From assembly GCA_030704765.1 (NCBI GenBank), contig JAUYDD010000103.1:1-16654 (forward strand): a stretch of DNA of 16,654 nt, written 5' to 3'. This document shows, one piece after another, positions 7,434 through 14,221 of this stretch. Positions within the stretch are counted from its first letter, which is position 1, and every line of letters starts with the position of its first letter. The notes under the pieces were generated by a model. It saw only the letters and a list, made by a program, of their open reading frames with translations. It searched no databases and had not been told where the DNA came from. The translations under genes were made by a program, and so were the position numbers. The DNA comes from Nanobdellota archaeon. GTDB lineage: Archaea; Nanobdellota; Nanobdellia; Pacearchaeales; GW2011-AR1.

Positions 7434-7468
7434 TTAATCCTTAGGATTAACTATTCGCGGGAGCATTT
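7434..7468. repeat. 17-base palindrome followed by a GGGAGCATTTA variant
   Basis: TTAATCCTTAGGATTAA (7434-7450) is identical to 5569-5585. It is followed at 7457-7468 by CGCGGGAGCATT, a variant of the motif that follows other copies. It lies between the divergent VTT and HIT genes. This is the rightmost family member found; none was seen beyond 7500. Confidence 0.6.
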
Positions 7469-7528
7469 ATCCTTTATATCAAATCTTCCACATAACCCCT
7501 ATCAAGTATCCTCCATTAAACCAATTAA

Positions 7529-7536
7529 TTTATAAG
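7529..7536 (+). promoter_or_regulatory. TATA-like box for the HIT-like gene
   Basis: TTTATAAG is centred about 25 bases before the ATG at 7558, with no Shine-Dalgarno site between, fitting a leaderless archaeal transcript. Confidence 0.5.
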
Positions 7537-7557
7537 CATTTTATCCATAAATTATTT

Positions 7558-8244
7558 ATGGTATTTACACCAGATGAAGCAGTAGAAATAAAAAAACAAT
7601 TATTAGAGCAAGTAGAAAAGCTTGATAATCCTAATAAAGAACAGATAAAGAAATATGTAGAAGGTCTGGATGAAACAGGTCTTGAATCATTTTTAAAACA
7701 GAATAATATCAAGATAGGAGAAGAAGGCCTGGAACAAGAAGATGATAAATCGAGTCCTGATAAATCTGGTCCAAAAGAGCAGAAATGTGTCTTTTGCCAG
7801 ATAACTAAAAATGAACTTCCTTCTTATAAGATTGCAGAAAATAAAAAATCAATAGCAGTTCTTGAGATTAATCCATTATCAAAAGCTCATTCGATAGTTA
7901 TCCCAATAGAACACGGAAGTGTAGAGAAAATACCAAAATCAGCGCTTTCTCTAAGCCAAAAAATAGCAAAGAAAATTAAAAAGAAATTCAAGCCCGAAGA
8001 TATAAAAATTGAGACTGCTAGTTTCATGGGGCATTCTATGATAAACATCATCCCTTTGTATAAGGATGTTCAGTTGAAGAAAACCAAGGCAGAAGAAGAT
8101 GAATTGAAAAAACTGCAAAGAAAACTAGAAGTAAAAAAACGAAGACCTAGAAAAATACAAAAACTAGAAGAAAAGACAGAAGAACAAAAAATGATTGAAA
8201 TAAAAAAACTTCCTAAATTTCCTCCTTTCAGGATTCCTAGATAA
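7558..8244 (+). CDS. Degenerate HIT-domain protein with basic tail
   Basis: A 228-residue soluble protein. Residues 1-60 form an acidic helical region. Residues 77-170 resemble the HIT nucleotide-hydrolase/transferase domain: the CVFC zinc-type pair (Cys77, Cys80), IAENKKSIAVLEINPLSKAH, and VIPIEHG (His119). The signature H-phi-H-phi-H-phi-phi reads HSMINIIP (159-166). The middle, catalytic His is Met161 and the third is Asn163, so hydrolysis by the usual mechanism is unlikely. It may bind nucleotides or act as a scaffold (inference). The tail from about 170 is highly charged, rich in Lys, Arg and Glu, probably helical or coiled. It is the only substantial plus-strand gene in the window apart from the transposase fragment and is monocistronic. 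Confidence 0.7.
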   Translation: MVFTPDEAVEIKKQLLEQVEKLDNPNKEQIKKYVEGLDETGLESFLKQNNIKIGEEGLEQEDDKSSPDKSGPKEQKCVFCQITKNELPSYKIAENKKSIAVLEINPLSKAHSIVIPIEHGSVEKIPKSALSLSQKIAKKIKKKFKPEDIKIETASFMGHSMINIIPLYKDVQLKKTKAEEDELKKLQRKLEVKKRRPRKIQKLEEKTEEQKMIEIKKLPKFPPFRIPR

Positions 8245-8352
8245 TTATAAGTCTAATATTAGCTTCGTTCTAACTAAAAAATAGTATTTCTAAGTTTAGA
8301 TAGCAAATTAATTATCCTAAGAATCATGTATATAGCTCGCATACTCGCTATT

Positions 8353-8457
8353 ATAATCAACTCTTTGTATCCGCACCTTAAAAACTTCAAATCGTAAGAT
8401 TTGAATATTCCAGAAAATTCTATTTTCTGAAGGTGCGGTTTTTCATGAGTTGATTAT
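8353..8457. ncRNA. Candidate structured RNA: three-way junction with GNRA tetraloop
   Basis: Four perfect stems nest within 105 bases. An 11-bp outer stem (8353-8363 with 8447-8457) encloses a 9-bp stem CCGCACCTT/AAGGTGCGG (8371-8379 with 8430-8438). That stem encloses two hairpins: 8 bp closed by a GTAA loop (8386-8405) and 7 bp with a 5-base loop (8411-8429). The GTAA loop closed by C-G is a GNRA tetraloop if read on the plus strand. No coding frame explains the pairing. It lies in the 395-base gap between the convergent HIT and peptidase genes. I do not recognise it as RNase P, SRP, tRNA or a known riboswitch. It could also be the end of a mobile element; strand is undetermined. Confidence 0.45.
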
Positions 8458-8488
8458 CCTCAAGCGAAAAATCAAAGAGAAGAGCTTT

Positions 8489-8558
8489 TCTCCAACCTGA
8501 ATGTGAGAATTAGCATTTTGACAATTGTTATTAACAAAATGCTAATTCGAATTGGAGA
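8489..8558. ncRNA. Second structured segment: 14-bp hairpin inside a 7-bp stem
   Basis: GAATTAGCATTTTG (8507-8520) pairs perfectly with CAAAATGCTAATTC (8535-8548) around a 14-base loop that itself contains ACAATTGT. An outer stem TCTCCAA/TTGGAGA (8489-8495 with 8552-8558) closes it. It lies 31 bases after the three-way junction and may belong to the same RNA or element, or act as a bidirectional stop between the convergent genes. Confidence 0.4.
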
Positions 8559-8639
8559 TATTTTTTGCTCAGATTTGATTGTATTTATAAATTAACAAAT
8601 ACAGATTAATATATGTTAATTAATAATACTTATATCCTT

Positions 8640-9488
8640 TCACAAAAACAATCCAGGATGATAGATAAAAATATATATCAATGCTAGAATTCCCAACAAG
8701 AAAGCAGGAGTAAACGGAACTCCTATTTTTATCAAGATTTTTCTTCTGCATTTATTTTTTATTACTCTCAACTCCTCTTTTGTCACACCATCCCAACAAG
8801 ACTCAATCTTCCTGTCACCAACATATATATCCTTGTATAACCAATCACCTTCAGTTAATTTATCAGGGGTAATCAACTTCACCATGCAAGACTCTTCAAC
8901 AGATCTTGCAAAAACAAATAACAAAGGAAATAAAACAACCATTATAGCTATAGAAAGAACAGCTAATATGGATATAAAATATCCTAAGACTATCCAGAAT
9001 ATTGCAAAAATTATGGATAAGATGAACAGATACTTGAATTTCATTATTTGTTTATAGAACTCTTTTGAAAATTTTTTAAAGTTCAATACTACTAAAAATA
9101 ACGACCATATCAAAACATATAATGATCCTGCAACTAAAAACAATAATATAAATGCTCCAAAAATCTTAAAGTTTATCACCCAATCATTGCTTAATGGAAG
9201 TATTGTTCCAAGAGCTATCAAGAGTTTTGCATCCCCTCCTGCAAAAAGCCTAGAATAATAAAAAAGATTTCCAACTATCAAGAATATAAAAAATCCAATT
9301 AATCCATTTATTATAAACCAATAGTCAGAAACATGTATAGAATATGAAAACCTATAAGACAAAGCAAAAAATATCAGGCTAAAATTCCAGATATTATCGA
9401 CTTCTCTTCTCCTTAAGTCTTGGAGTACAGCCCCTACAATCCAGATTAATCCTAAAAATATCAAAAACAGGTTCTCTTGGGTTATCAT
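8640..9488 (-). CDS. Archaeal A24 prepilin peptidase (class III signal peptidase)
   Basis: A 282-residue multi-spanning membrane aspartyl protease that removes the basic leader of pilin-like proteins. The two catalytic Asp motifs are present: Asp24 in LQDLRRREVDN after the first helix, and Asp86 in AGGDAKLL, a variant of the GxGD motif. At least six hydrophobic helices are seen. Between them lies a soluble loop containing ITPDKLTEGDW, found in archaeal members (FlaK/PibD/EppA group). GAGGAG lies three bases before the ATG. It ends a short minus-strand operon with three small genes and lies directly downstream of eleven genes with matching leaders, so it is their likely processing enzyme (inference). 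It is longer than FlaK/PibD (about 230-240 residues), closer to EppA-like forms. Confidence 0.88.
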   Translation of the reverse strand: MITQENLFLIFLGLIWIVGAVLQDLRRREVDNIWNFSLIFFALSYRFSYSIHVSDYWFIINGLIGFFIFLIVGNLFYYSRLFAGGDAKLLIALGTILPLSNDWVINFKIFGAFILLFLVAGSLYVLIWSLFLVVLNFKKFSKEFYKQIMKFKYLFILSIIFAIFWIVLGYFISILAVLSIAIMVVLFPLLFVFARSVEESCMVKLITPDKLTEGDWLYKDIYVGDRKIESCWDGVTKEELRVIKNKCRRKILIKIGVPFTPAFLLGILALIYIFIYHPGLFL

Positions 9489-9507
9489 ATTCTCCTCTTT
9501 TTTATAT

Positions 9508-9699
9508 TTATTTATTCCTTAAAAGATAGTTATTTATTACTGCAATAGCTTGTATTATGATAGATGCTCCAAGTCCGAATAATGCAAGAGCCATATCGAA
9601 ATTATTGAAACAATTTGTATTTATTGTTTTTTGAAATATAAATACAAAGATAAGGTAATTTATGATATTACCAAGCCAATTGATAATTTCATCATTCAT
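9508..9699 (-). CDS. Small two-helix membrane protein of the peptidase operon
   Basis: A 63-residue protein with two hydrophobic segments, about 9-24 and 36-56, separated by a short polar loop containing NTNCFNNFD. Its ATG overlaps the TGA of the upstream 39-residue gene (ATGA), and it ends 19 bases before the peptidase start, so it is certainly part of this operon. I recognise no family. The position suggests an accessory role in pilin processing or membrane assembly (inference). Confidence 0.6.
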   Translation of the reverse strand: MNDEIINWLGNIINYLIFVFIFQKTINTNCFNNFDMALALFGLGASIIIQAIAVINNYLLRNK

Positions 9700-9815
9700 A
9701 ATATTCCGCTATTCTTTAAGATACCATAAATAAGAAAACCAATAGCAATAAGCCCGATAACCCATGCAATAATTCTTAAAAACCAGACTAATTTTAATTT
9801 ATTTGATTTTTTCAT
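9696..9815 (-). CDS. 39-residue single-helix membrane protein
   Basis: MKKSNKLKLVWFLRIIAWVI begins a 39-residue protein with one hydrophobic helix (about 10-33) after a basic N-terminus. GAGGTG lies four bases before the ATG, and its stop overlaps the next start as ATGA, which supports real translation. The leader lacks the KKA/KRG junction of the pilin-like genes, so it is probably a plain membrane peptide. Function unknown; it is too short for a confident family call. Confidence 0.6.
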   Translation of the reverse strand: MKKSNKLKLVWFLRIIAWVIGLIAIGFLIYGILKNSGIL

Positions 9816-9860
9816 TTTCACCTCTTATTAAATAATTAAAAATTACTTATAAACCTTACT

Positions 9861-9986
9861 TTAAGTATTCTCTTTTTTATTCCTATCAACTATCCTTTGA
9901 GCTCCACCACGTTTATACCTATTATATCTAGCTTTAGCTCTTTTATCATTCTTATTCTTTCTTCTTTCAGGTATTCCATATTCCAT
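9861..9986 (-). CDS. 41-residue highly basic protein, first gene of the peptidase operon
   Basis: MEYGIPERRKNKNDKRAKAR begins a 41-residue protein with about 16 Lys/Arg, a likely nucleic-acid-binding or ribosome-associated peptide by composition only. A perfect TATA-like ATTTAAAT sits about 27 bases before its ATG with no Shine-Dalgarno site, as at other leaderless genes here, supporting expression. It precedes the 39-residue gene by 45 bases. I recognise no family. Its link to pilus processing may be only positional. Confidence 0.5.
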   Translation of the reverse strand: MEYGIPERRKNKNDKRAKARYNRYKRGGAQRIVDRNKKENT

Positions 9987-10008
9987 GTTCTAATTAATTT
10001 CTAGAATT

Positions 10009-10017
10009 ATTTAAATA
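10009..10017 (-). promoter_or_regulatory. TATA-like box of the small-protein/peptidase operon
   Basis: TATTTAAAT on the minus strand is centred about 27 bases before the ATG at 9986. It probably drives the four-gene unit down to the prepilin peptidase. Confidence 0.5.
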
Positions 10018-10202
10018 TTATGAATATTAAATTTGTTATTGTATTATCATATATGTGTACAATTATCTATTTATTAATTGGATTCTATAGAAAAGCGAAT
10101 CATCTGTTAACAATCTCTGTTCTACTATACTCCAAAACTCTTTGTTTATCATAACTATTAATTACATTTATTTTAAAAATGCGATTTATGAGCAATGGAT
10201 AT

Positions 10203-10823
10203 TTATTTCAAAGGTATACAGCATATCTCGCCTTGATGATTCTTTGCATCAGCTTCGATTACAGTGCTTGTAGCTGAATATTCTTCTTCAGAACATTTAG
10301 CTGCACTGGTCCATTTTCCACCAAAACCACCTGTTCCGCATGGCTTTTTAACAACACAGCATACAAGGCCTCTTTGAGTCAAGGTATCAAAAGATAATGT
10401 ACCCATACCGCTTCCGCAAGATTGTCTTACATCTCCCCCATATTTTGAACAAGGGCTTGAATCATATCCAGTGCAAGCTATATTGTCGCATTTAGATAAA
10501 CCAACAGATGGAACTCTATCAACTAATCTTGCACATGTCCATTGTTCTTTTTTACTGCCTTTTTCAAATAAAATATCTCTTGTCCTTAAACAATACTCAT
10601 AAGAATTTCCAGTATTGCATGCAACAGAACATCCAGAGACAACATTTTGCACATTAATCTGGTCTCCTCCAATAAGATTAGAAAGAAAATCTCCACCAAA
10701 AATAAATTTTCCAGTCGTGAACCATACAACTAATACAACTAATACGAGCAACAATGCTATTGCTACAGCATATTCAAGTAATGTTGCAGCTTTTCTTTTA
10801 CTAATTTTTCCTCTTTTTTTCAT
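10203..10823 (-). CDS. Cysteine-rich pilin-like protein (class III signal peptide), 14 Cys
   Basis: A 206-residue exported pilin-like protein. The leader ends KRKA at 9-12 before ATLLEYAVAIALLLVLVVLV; cutting between the two Ala residues after KRK would place Glu at +5 of the mature protein, as in type IV pilins. One helix (about 14-35) is followed by a soluble domain with 14 Cys. The first part has GC at 64-65, YEYC78, TC97, C112 and C117, with spacing close to the 115-residue protein starting at 16420. The last 80 residues hold two copies of a C-x(11-15)-C-x(19-24)-CC pattern (125-156 and 162-202), suggesting internal duplication. Disulfides would stabilise it outside the cell. It is last of the eleven-gene run, 43 bases after its neighbour. 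Confidence 0.75.
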   Translation of the reverse strand: MKKRGKISKRKAATLLEYAVAIALLLVLVVLVVWFTTGKFIFGGDFLSNLIGGDQINVQNVVSGCSVACNTGNSYEYCLRTRDILFEKGSKKEQWTCARLVDRVPSVGLSKCDNIACTGYDSSPCSKYGGDVRQSCGSGMGTLSFDTLTQRGLVCCVVKKPCGTGGFGGKWTSAAKCSEEEYSATSTVIEADAKNHQGEICCIPLK

Positions 10824-10865
10824 ATTATTATGATATAAATAATATATTCTAGTTTAAAAACCTTT

Positions 10866-11360
10866 TTAAGATTTAACAATAAAGTCATAGCCATATATCT
10901 TATTGTAAGAATAAGATATCAAGAGTTCTTTTTTCTCTTTAGTAAAAAGAGTTTTATCTATTTTTAAATTCAATTTCAAGAATATTTTCCCTTGTTTCAA
11001 TTCTATATTATCTTCAATTAATTGAGGCTCTATCAAGAACAGTTCTTCAATGATAAAACTCCCATCAACTTTATGTTTATATAATTCTTTTTTTAAATTA
11101 TCTATAAAATCTTTTTTAATATCTTTAGACTGGCTGCTTATATTTAAAATGCTTTTTTCTAATATATTGTTTATATAAAAATCAAGCTCATTCTCTTTCA
11201 GATAGGCGCTGTCAATAAGCTTGGAATTTTCAACTTTAGTAGAATAAGCTCTTACATCTTTATTGAACATATACAATGTCAAAAGCACTAATGATAATGC
11301 CATGAACACCAATAGTGTTGTTGAAAGGCTGTCTGCTGCTTTTTTAGACTTGTTTCTCAT
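10866..11360 (-). CDS. Pilin-like protein with class III leader
   Basis: A 164-residue protein beginning MRNKSKKAADSLSTTLLVFM: a KKA junction then one hydrophobic helix to about residue 27, followed by a Lys/Glu-rich domain with no Cys and predicted beta strands near the end (KIFLKLNLKID, ELLISYSYNK). The start is taken at 11360 because it forms an ATGA overlap with the upstream stop and has GGAG 10 bases before it. The ATG at 11369 is only one base from that site. Not recognised beyond its pilin-like layout. Confidence 0.65.
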   Translation of the reverse strand: MRNKSKKAADSLSTTLLVFMALSLVLLTLYMFNKDVRAYSTKVENSKLIDSAYLKENELDFYINNILEKSILNISSQSKDIKKDFIDNLKKELYKHKVDGSFIIEELFLIEPQLIEDNIELKQGKIFLKLNLKIDKTLFTKEKKELLISYSYNKIYGYDFIVKS

Positions 11361-12031
11361 CCTAAGCATTCTCCTGAATAAAATTTAATTCTTATCTTCT
11401 GATTTTCTAGAGCCCCAAGACTATTTGTTTTTGTTTCTTGAATAAGATAAATTAATGTAGCTATTTTAAGCCAATTATCTCCCTGTGTTTTTGATACTCC
11501 CCCTATTCTTGGATCATTATAATAGGGATTTTCTGAGACACTAGAGAACTGAATTTTTCTTTTTTCTAAATCATCTGAAAAAAAGTTTGCGCCCCTCATA
11601 CCAGAAAACTTGCTCATAGATTCATCGGGATCTTCATTTCCATAATAAGCTTGGAATATATAGCATATAGGATTTTTAGAACTTTGTTTTAAAAGATTAT
11701 CTGCATTTTTTTTGATTTTTGCCCTTAATTCATTTTTTTCCTGGTCATTTAAAGAATAATAATCAACATCAATTAGAATATTCTTTATTTTATCTTCTTT
11801 ATTAAAAAAAATTATCCTGCTATTCAAAAGATTGATTAATTCATTCTGGCTTTTAAGTTTAGAATTATAATCATTCGTTTCTATATTGCTATTTTGAGAG
11901 AAATAATTCTTCTTTCCTGAACTTACAACAACGCTTGCCAAAAATATAACCATTATAAAAGATATTAATAAAAATGCAACAACCCAAGTTAATGTAGATC
12001 CTATCTGGGATTTTTTAGTTTTATATTTCAT
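11357..12031 (-). CDS. Pilin-like protein with KKS leader junction
   Basis: A 224-residue protein: KYKTKKSQIGSTLTWVVAF gives a Lys-Lys-Ser junction before a single helix (about 14-36). The exterior domain is rich in Asn, Lys and Ser, with two Cys only (in NPICYIF and the terminal GECLG). It overlaps the upstream gene by 4 bases (ATGA) and the next gene likewise. The Ser at the cleavage position is unusual among its neighbours, which have Ala or Gly, so processing could be slower or absent. No specific family recognised. Confidence 0.65.
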   Translation of the reverse strand: MKYKTKKSQIGSTLTWVVAFLLISFIMVIFLASVVVSSGKKNYFSQNSNIETNDYNSKLKSQNELINLLNSRIIFFNKEDKIKNILIDVDYYSLNDQEKNELRAKIKKNADNLLKQSSKNPICYIFQAYYGNEDPDESMSKFSGMRGANFFSDDLEKRKIQFSSVSENPYYNDPRIGGVSKTQGDNWLKIATLIYLIQETKTNSLGALENQKIRIKFYSGECLG

Positions 12032-12522
12032 CTTGTTATAGCCACTTTTTCTCCTTCTTGATTAGATGCAGTCAATATCTCTATGATGTATACATTATTA
12101 TCTTTATCAGTAATGCCTGTGCTAGTAGATTTGCATTTAGGATAATGTTTTGCAGATATTTTTGCTGTTGACCTGCAGTCAGCTTCAAAAGAACGGTCTC
12201 CTCCTAATGTATAATTAAGCAGAACTCCTTCCTTATAAATGGTTATATTAAAATAAAAACTGCTTCCTAAATTAAATGCATTTTTGTTTAATTTGCAATA
12301 ATCATATATATCAAATCCAGGTTCAAGAGCTTTTTCATAAAAATTCCCGTCTTTGGTTAAACACCCTGCTATTTTATCATTTAAAAGCTCTGCTTCTAGA
12401 TTATTTGTATTGACATCTGCTGAATTGAAAATGACCACGGCAAGGACAATTCCCAATCCAGTTAAAGCCAAAGCTAAGAACCACCATATTGATAAATATT
12501 TTTCATCAGCTTTTTTGTTCAT
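12028..12522 (-). CDS. Pilin-like protein with KKA leader
   Basis: A 164-residue protein: MNKKADEKYLSIWWFLALAL, a KKA junction then one helix to about residue 32. The exterior domain has four Cys (GCLTKDG, DYCKLNK, ADCRST, PKCKS), likely two disulfides, and ends with predicted beta strands (NVYIIEILTASN). It starts two bases after its upstream neighbour's stop and overlaps the next gene by ATGA, so it sits inside a four-gene unit from 12917 to 10866. Specific role unknown. Confidence 0.65.
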   Translation of the reverse strand: MNKKADEKYLSIWWFLALALTGLGIVLAVVIFNSADVNTNNLEAELLNDKIAGCLTKDGNFYEKALEPGFDIYDYCKLNKNAFNLGSSFYFNITIYKEGVLLNYTLGGDRSFEADCRSTAKISAKHYPKCKSTSTGITDKDNNVYIIEILTASNQEGEKVAITR

Positions 12523-12524
12523 TT

Positions 12525-12917
12525 TCAGCTCTTGTTTCTTACAATTATGTTTAATCTGTTTGAATTTGCCTTAAGTTCTATATCATAATCTGAAAAATAC
12601 CTGTAAGAATAACCGCTGTTCCTTCCTAATTTTACAAACACCTTATTATTCTGTTTATCAATGCTGAATACTTCATTTATTGGAAAATTGTTTTTTTCAA
12701 GAAAATCATCCAAGTCACTTATATCGAACATGATAGCCATGTCAGGTTTTGCATTGTCGATAATCAAAGCAATTTGCTTTGCATAAGTCTGCTCATAGAC
12801 ATAAGAACTGGTTCCAGACCTGAATACAAATATCATCATAGTCACAAAAAATATAATATTCAAAATAATGAATATAACTGTCTCTAATACTATTGTGTCT
12901 GCTTTTTTATTAACCAT
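12525..12917 (-). CDS. Small pilin-like protein with KKA leader
   Basis: A 130-residue protein starting MVNKKADTIVLETVIFIILN: KKA junction, Glu near +6, and one helix to about residue 30. Then comes a conserved-looking segment YEQTYAKQIALIIDNAKPDM and a small beta-rich end, without Cys. The start is taken at 12917 rather than 12926 because the TATA-like box at 12939-12947 then lies 26 bases upstream, the spacing of other leaderless genes here. It begins a tight unit of four genes. No biochemical function is recognised. Confidence 0.68.
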   Translation of the reverse strand: MVNKKADTIVLETVIFIILNIIFFVTMMIFVFRSGTSSYVYEQTYAKQIALIIDNAKPDMAIMFDISDLDDFLEKNNFPINEVFSIDKQNNKVFVKLGRNSGYSYRYFSDYDIELKANSNRLNIIVRNKS

Positions 12918-12938
12918 TTTTTTCATTTTAAAATCCGA

Positions 12939-12947
12939 TTATATAAA
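12939..12947 (-). promoter_or_regulatory. TATA-like box inside the pilin locus
   Basis: TTTATATAA on the minus strand is centred 26 bases before the ATG at 12917. It implies that the locus is split into several transcripts rather than one long operon. Confidence 0.5.
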
Positions 12948-12953
12948 ATTGTA

Positions 12954-14045
12954 TTAAGGTATGCTTTCAATAACAGAACAATATTGCTTTAGGTCCTCTG
13001 CACCATAATTTACAGTCCTAACAACACTGCAGCCATAACTCGCTTCATCACCAATAGAAATATCTCCGCAATATCCTGCTGTCATTGCTTGATTGTCTGA
13101 CACAGACTTATATTGATAAACCCCTCCGATTAATAATGCTACAGCAGTTATTGCTATTCCCCATGGGCTTTTTGCAACAGTAGTTACTGCTTTTCCTGCA
13201 AATTTTGGGCCAATTGCAAAAGTCCCTGCACCAGCAATTCCAATTACAGTATAAAGGTCAGTTTTCAAAACATCTCCATATTTAGGAGAAGTCACTTGCA
13301 TGAACATAACAGACAATTCTTTGCCAGGATCTTCATTTGCTCCTTCTTCATCAAAACTCACACTTACACTATCTCTTTTTCCATCTTCCACTGAATCTAA
13401 TTGCAGGTTTTCCTTGCGATTATCTTTTACAGACATCTTTCCGCCTTTAGCACTCATATAAACATAATACGAAACATCTTTTCCAGGAACTTTATGGGTC
13501 ATCATATAATTAAATACATTCACTTTATTTAAATCAATATTTTTCTTTTTCAAAGTCTCTTTATCAAAAGCTACTCTTGAACATATGATGCATGAAGAAG
13601 CTATAGAGCCAAAGCCATAACTTTCAATCATCCAGCTAGAAAACAAAGTTAGTTTGCCTTCACCCATCATCTCCCAACAAGATAAAAGTTCTTTTGCAAT
13701 GACTTGCTCTACTTCTTCTGCATCATTTACTTTTATATAAGTCACTCCAGGTGTATTGATATATTCTGGGCATTTTCCTCCAATAATGCCTGCTGTTATG
13801 CATACCTTGTCTGTCTTGCACTTCAATGGAACAAATCCCTTTGCTCCTCCAATAGAAGGCAGAGTGGCTCTATAAACTACAGACTGATGGCAGACTTCCC
13901 TATTGACTTCTCCAAACCAACCAAGCTCATATATGACAAATAATAATATGAGAAAGCCAATCAAGAGAATTATCAAAGCTATGACTGTTCCAATAGCCAT
14001 TGCTTTTTTCTTCACTTTAAACTCTTTTTTCTCTTTTCTTTTCAT
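12954..14045 (-). CDS. Large cysteine-containing pilin-like membrane protein
   Basis: A 363-residue protein. The leader KEKKEFKVKKKAMAIGTVIA ends in KKKA before a helix to about residue 39. A Cys-containing exterior domain follows (Cys52, 76, 82, 92, 123, 152, 155), including SCWEMMGEGK (122-131) and SCIICSR. A second hydrophobic, Gly-rich region lies at about 262-310, and three more Cys follow near the end. The two hydrophobic regions set it apart from its simple pilin-like neighbours; the late region may insert in the membrane, giving a looped topology. The start is ATG 14045: a TTTAAATA box is centred 25 bases upstream, and a TTG at 14063 lies between box and ATG. Function not recognised; it may be a base or anchor subunit (inference). 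Confidence 0.68.
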   Translation of the reverse strand: MKRKEKKEFKVKKKAMAIGTVIALIILLIGFLILLFVIYELGWFGEVNREVCHQSVVYRATLPSIGGAKGFVPLKCKTDKVCITAGIIGGKCPEYINTPGVTYIKVNDAEEVEQVIAKELLSCWEMMGEGKLTLFSSWMIESYGFGSIASSCIICSRVAFDKETLKKKNIDLNKVNVFNYMMTHKVPGKDVSYYVYMSAKGGKMSVKDNRKENLQLDSVEDGKRDSVSVSFDEEGANEDPGKELSVMFMQVTSPKYGDVLKTDLYTVIGIAGAGTFAIGPKFAGKAVTTVAKSPWGIAITAVALLIGGVYQYKSVSDNQAMTAGYCGDISIGDEASYGCSVVRTVNYGAEDLKQYCSVIESIP

Positions 14046-14065
14046 ATAAATATAATCATTCAATC

Positions 14066-14073
14066 TATTTAAA
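14066..14073 (-). promoter_or_regulatory. TATA-like box of the large pilin-like gene
   Basis: TTTAAATA on the minus strand is centred about 25 bases before the ATG at 14045, and overlaps or abuts the end of the upstream 48-residue gene. It fixes ATG 14045 as the likely start. Confidence 0.5.
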
Positions 14074-14220
14074 TTAAAATGATGTCAAATACTTTAATAA
14101 AAAATATAATCCCAAGGAGCAGATAGCTAATACAAATATCCATAAAGCTATTTTCAATACCCATTCAGGAGCCATGCCTTCTTCTCCTGTTTCAGATGTT
14201 TGAGCTTTTTTGTTCTTCAT
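14074..14220 (-). CDS. 48-residue mini pilin-like membrane protein
   Basis: MKNKKAQTSETGEEGMAPEW begins a 48-residue protein. A KKAQ junction, close to the KxGQxSxE leader of archaeal class III proteins, is followed by an acidic Gly/Glu spacer and then one helix (about 20-43). The helix is displaced from the junction, unlike its neighbours, so it may not be processed. It starts one base after the stop of the upstream gene, which strongly supports translation. Role unknown. Confidence 0.6.
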   Translation of the reverse strand: MKNKKAQTSETGEEGMAPEWVLKIALWIFVLAICSLGLYFLLKYLTSF

Positions 14221-14221
14221 T

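Noticed and set aside
247..7468. CRISPR array made of the palindromic repeats
   Set aside because: Repeats are irregularly spaced, differ in sequence and lie in separate intergenic gaps; no spacer periodicity and no cas genes.
8353..8457. Possibility that the three-way junction is a tRNA, RNase P RNA or SRP RNA
   Set aside because: It has no anticodon/T-loop pattern, no GAGGAAAGUC-like RNase P element, and no SRP helix 8 motif; the arm layout does not fit.
10063..10152. 29-residue minus-strand frame (MINKEFWSIVEQRLL...)
   Set aside because: It has a plausible ATG but no ribosome site, an ill-placed TATA-like sequence and very short length; too weak to annotate.
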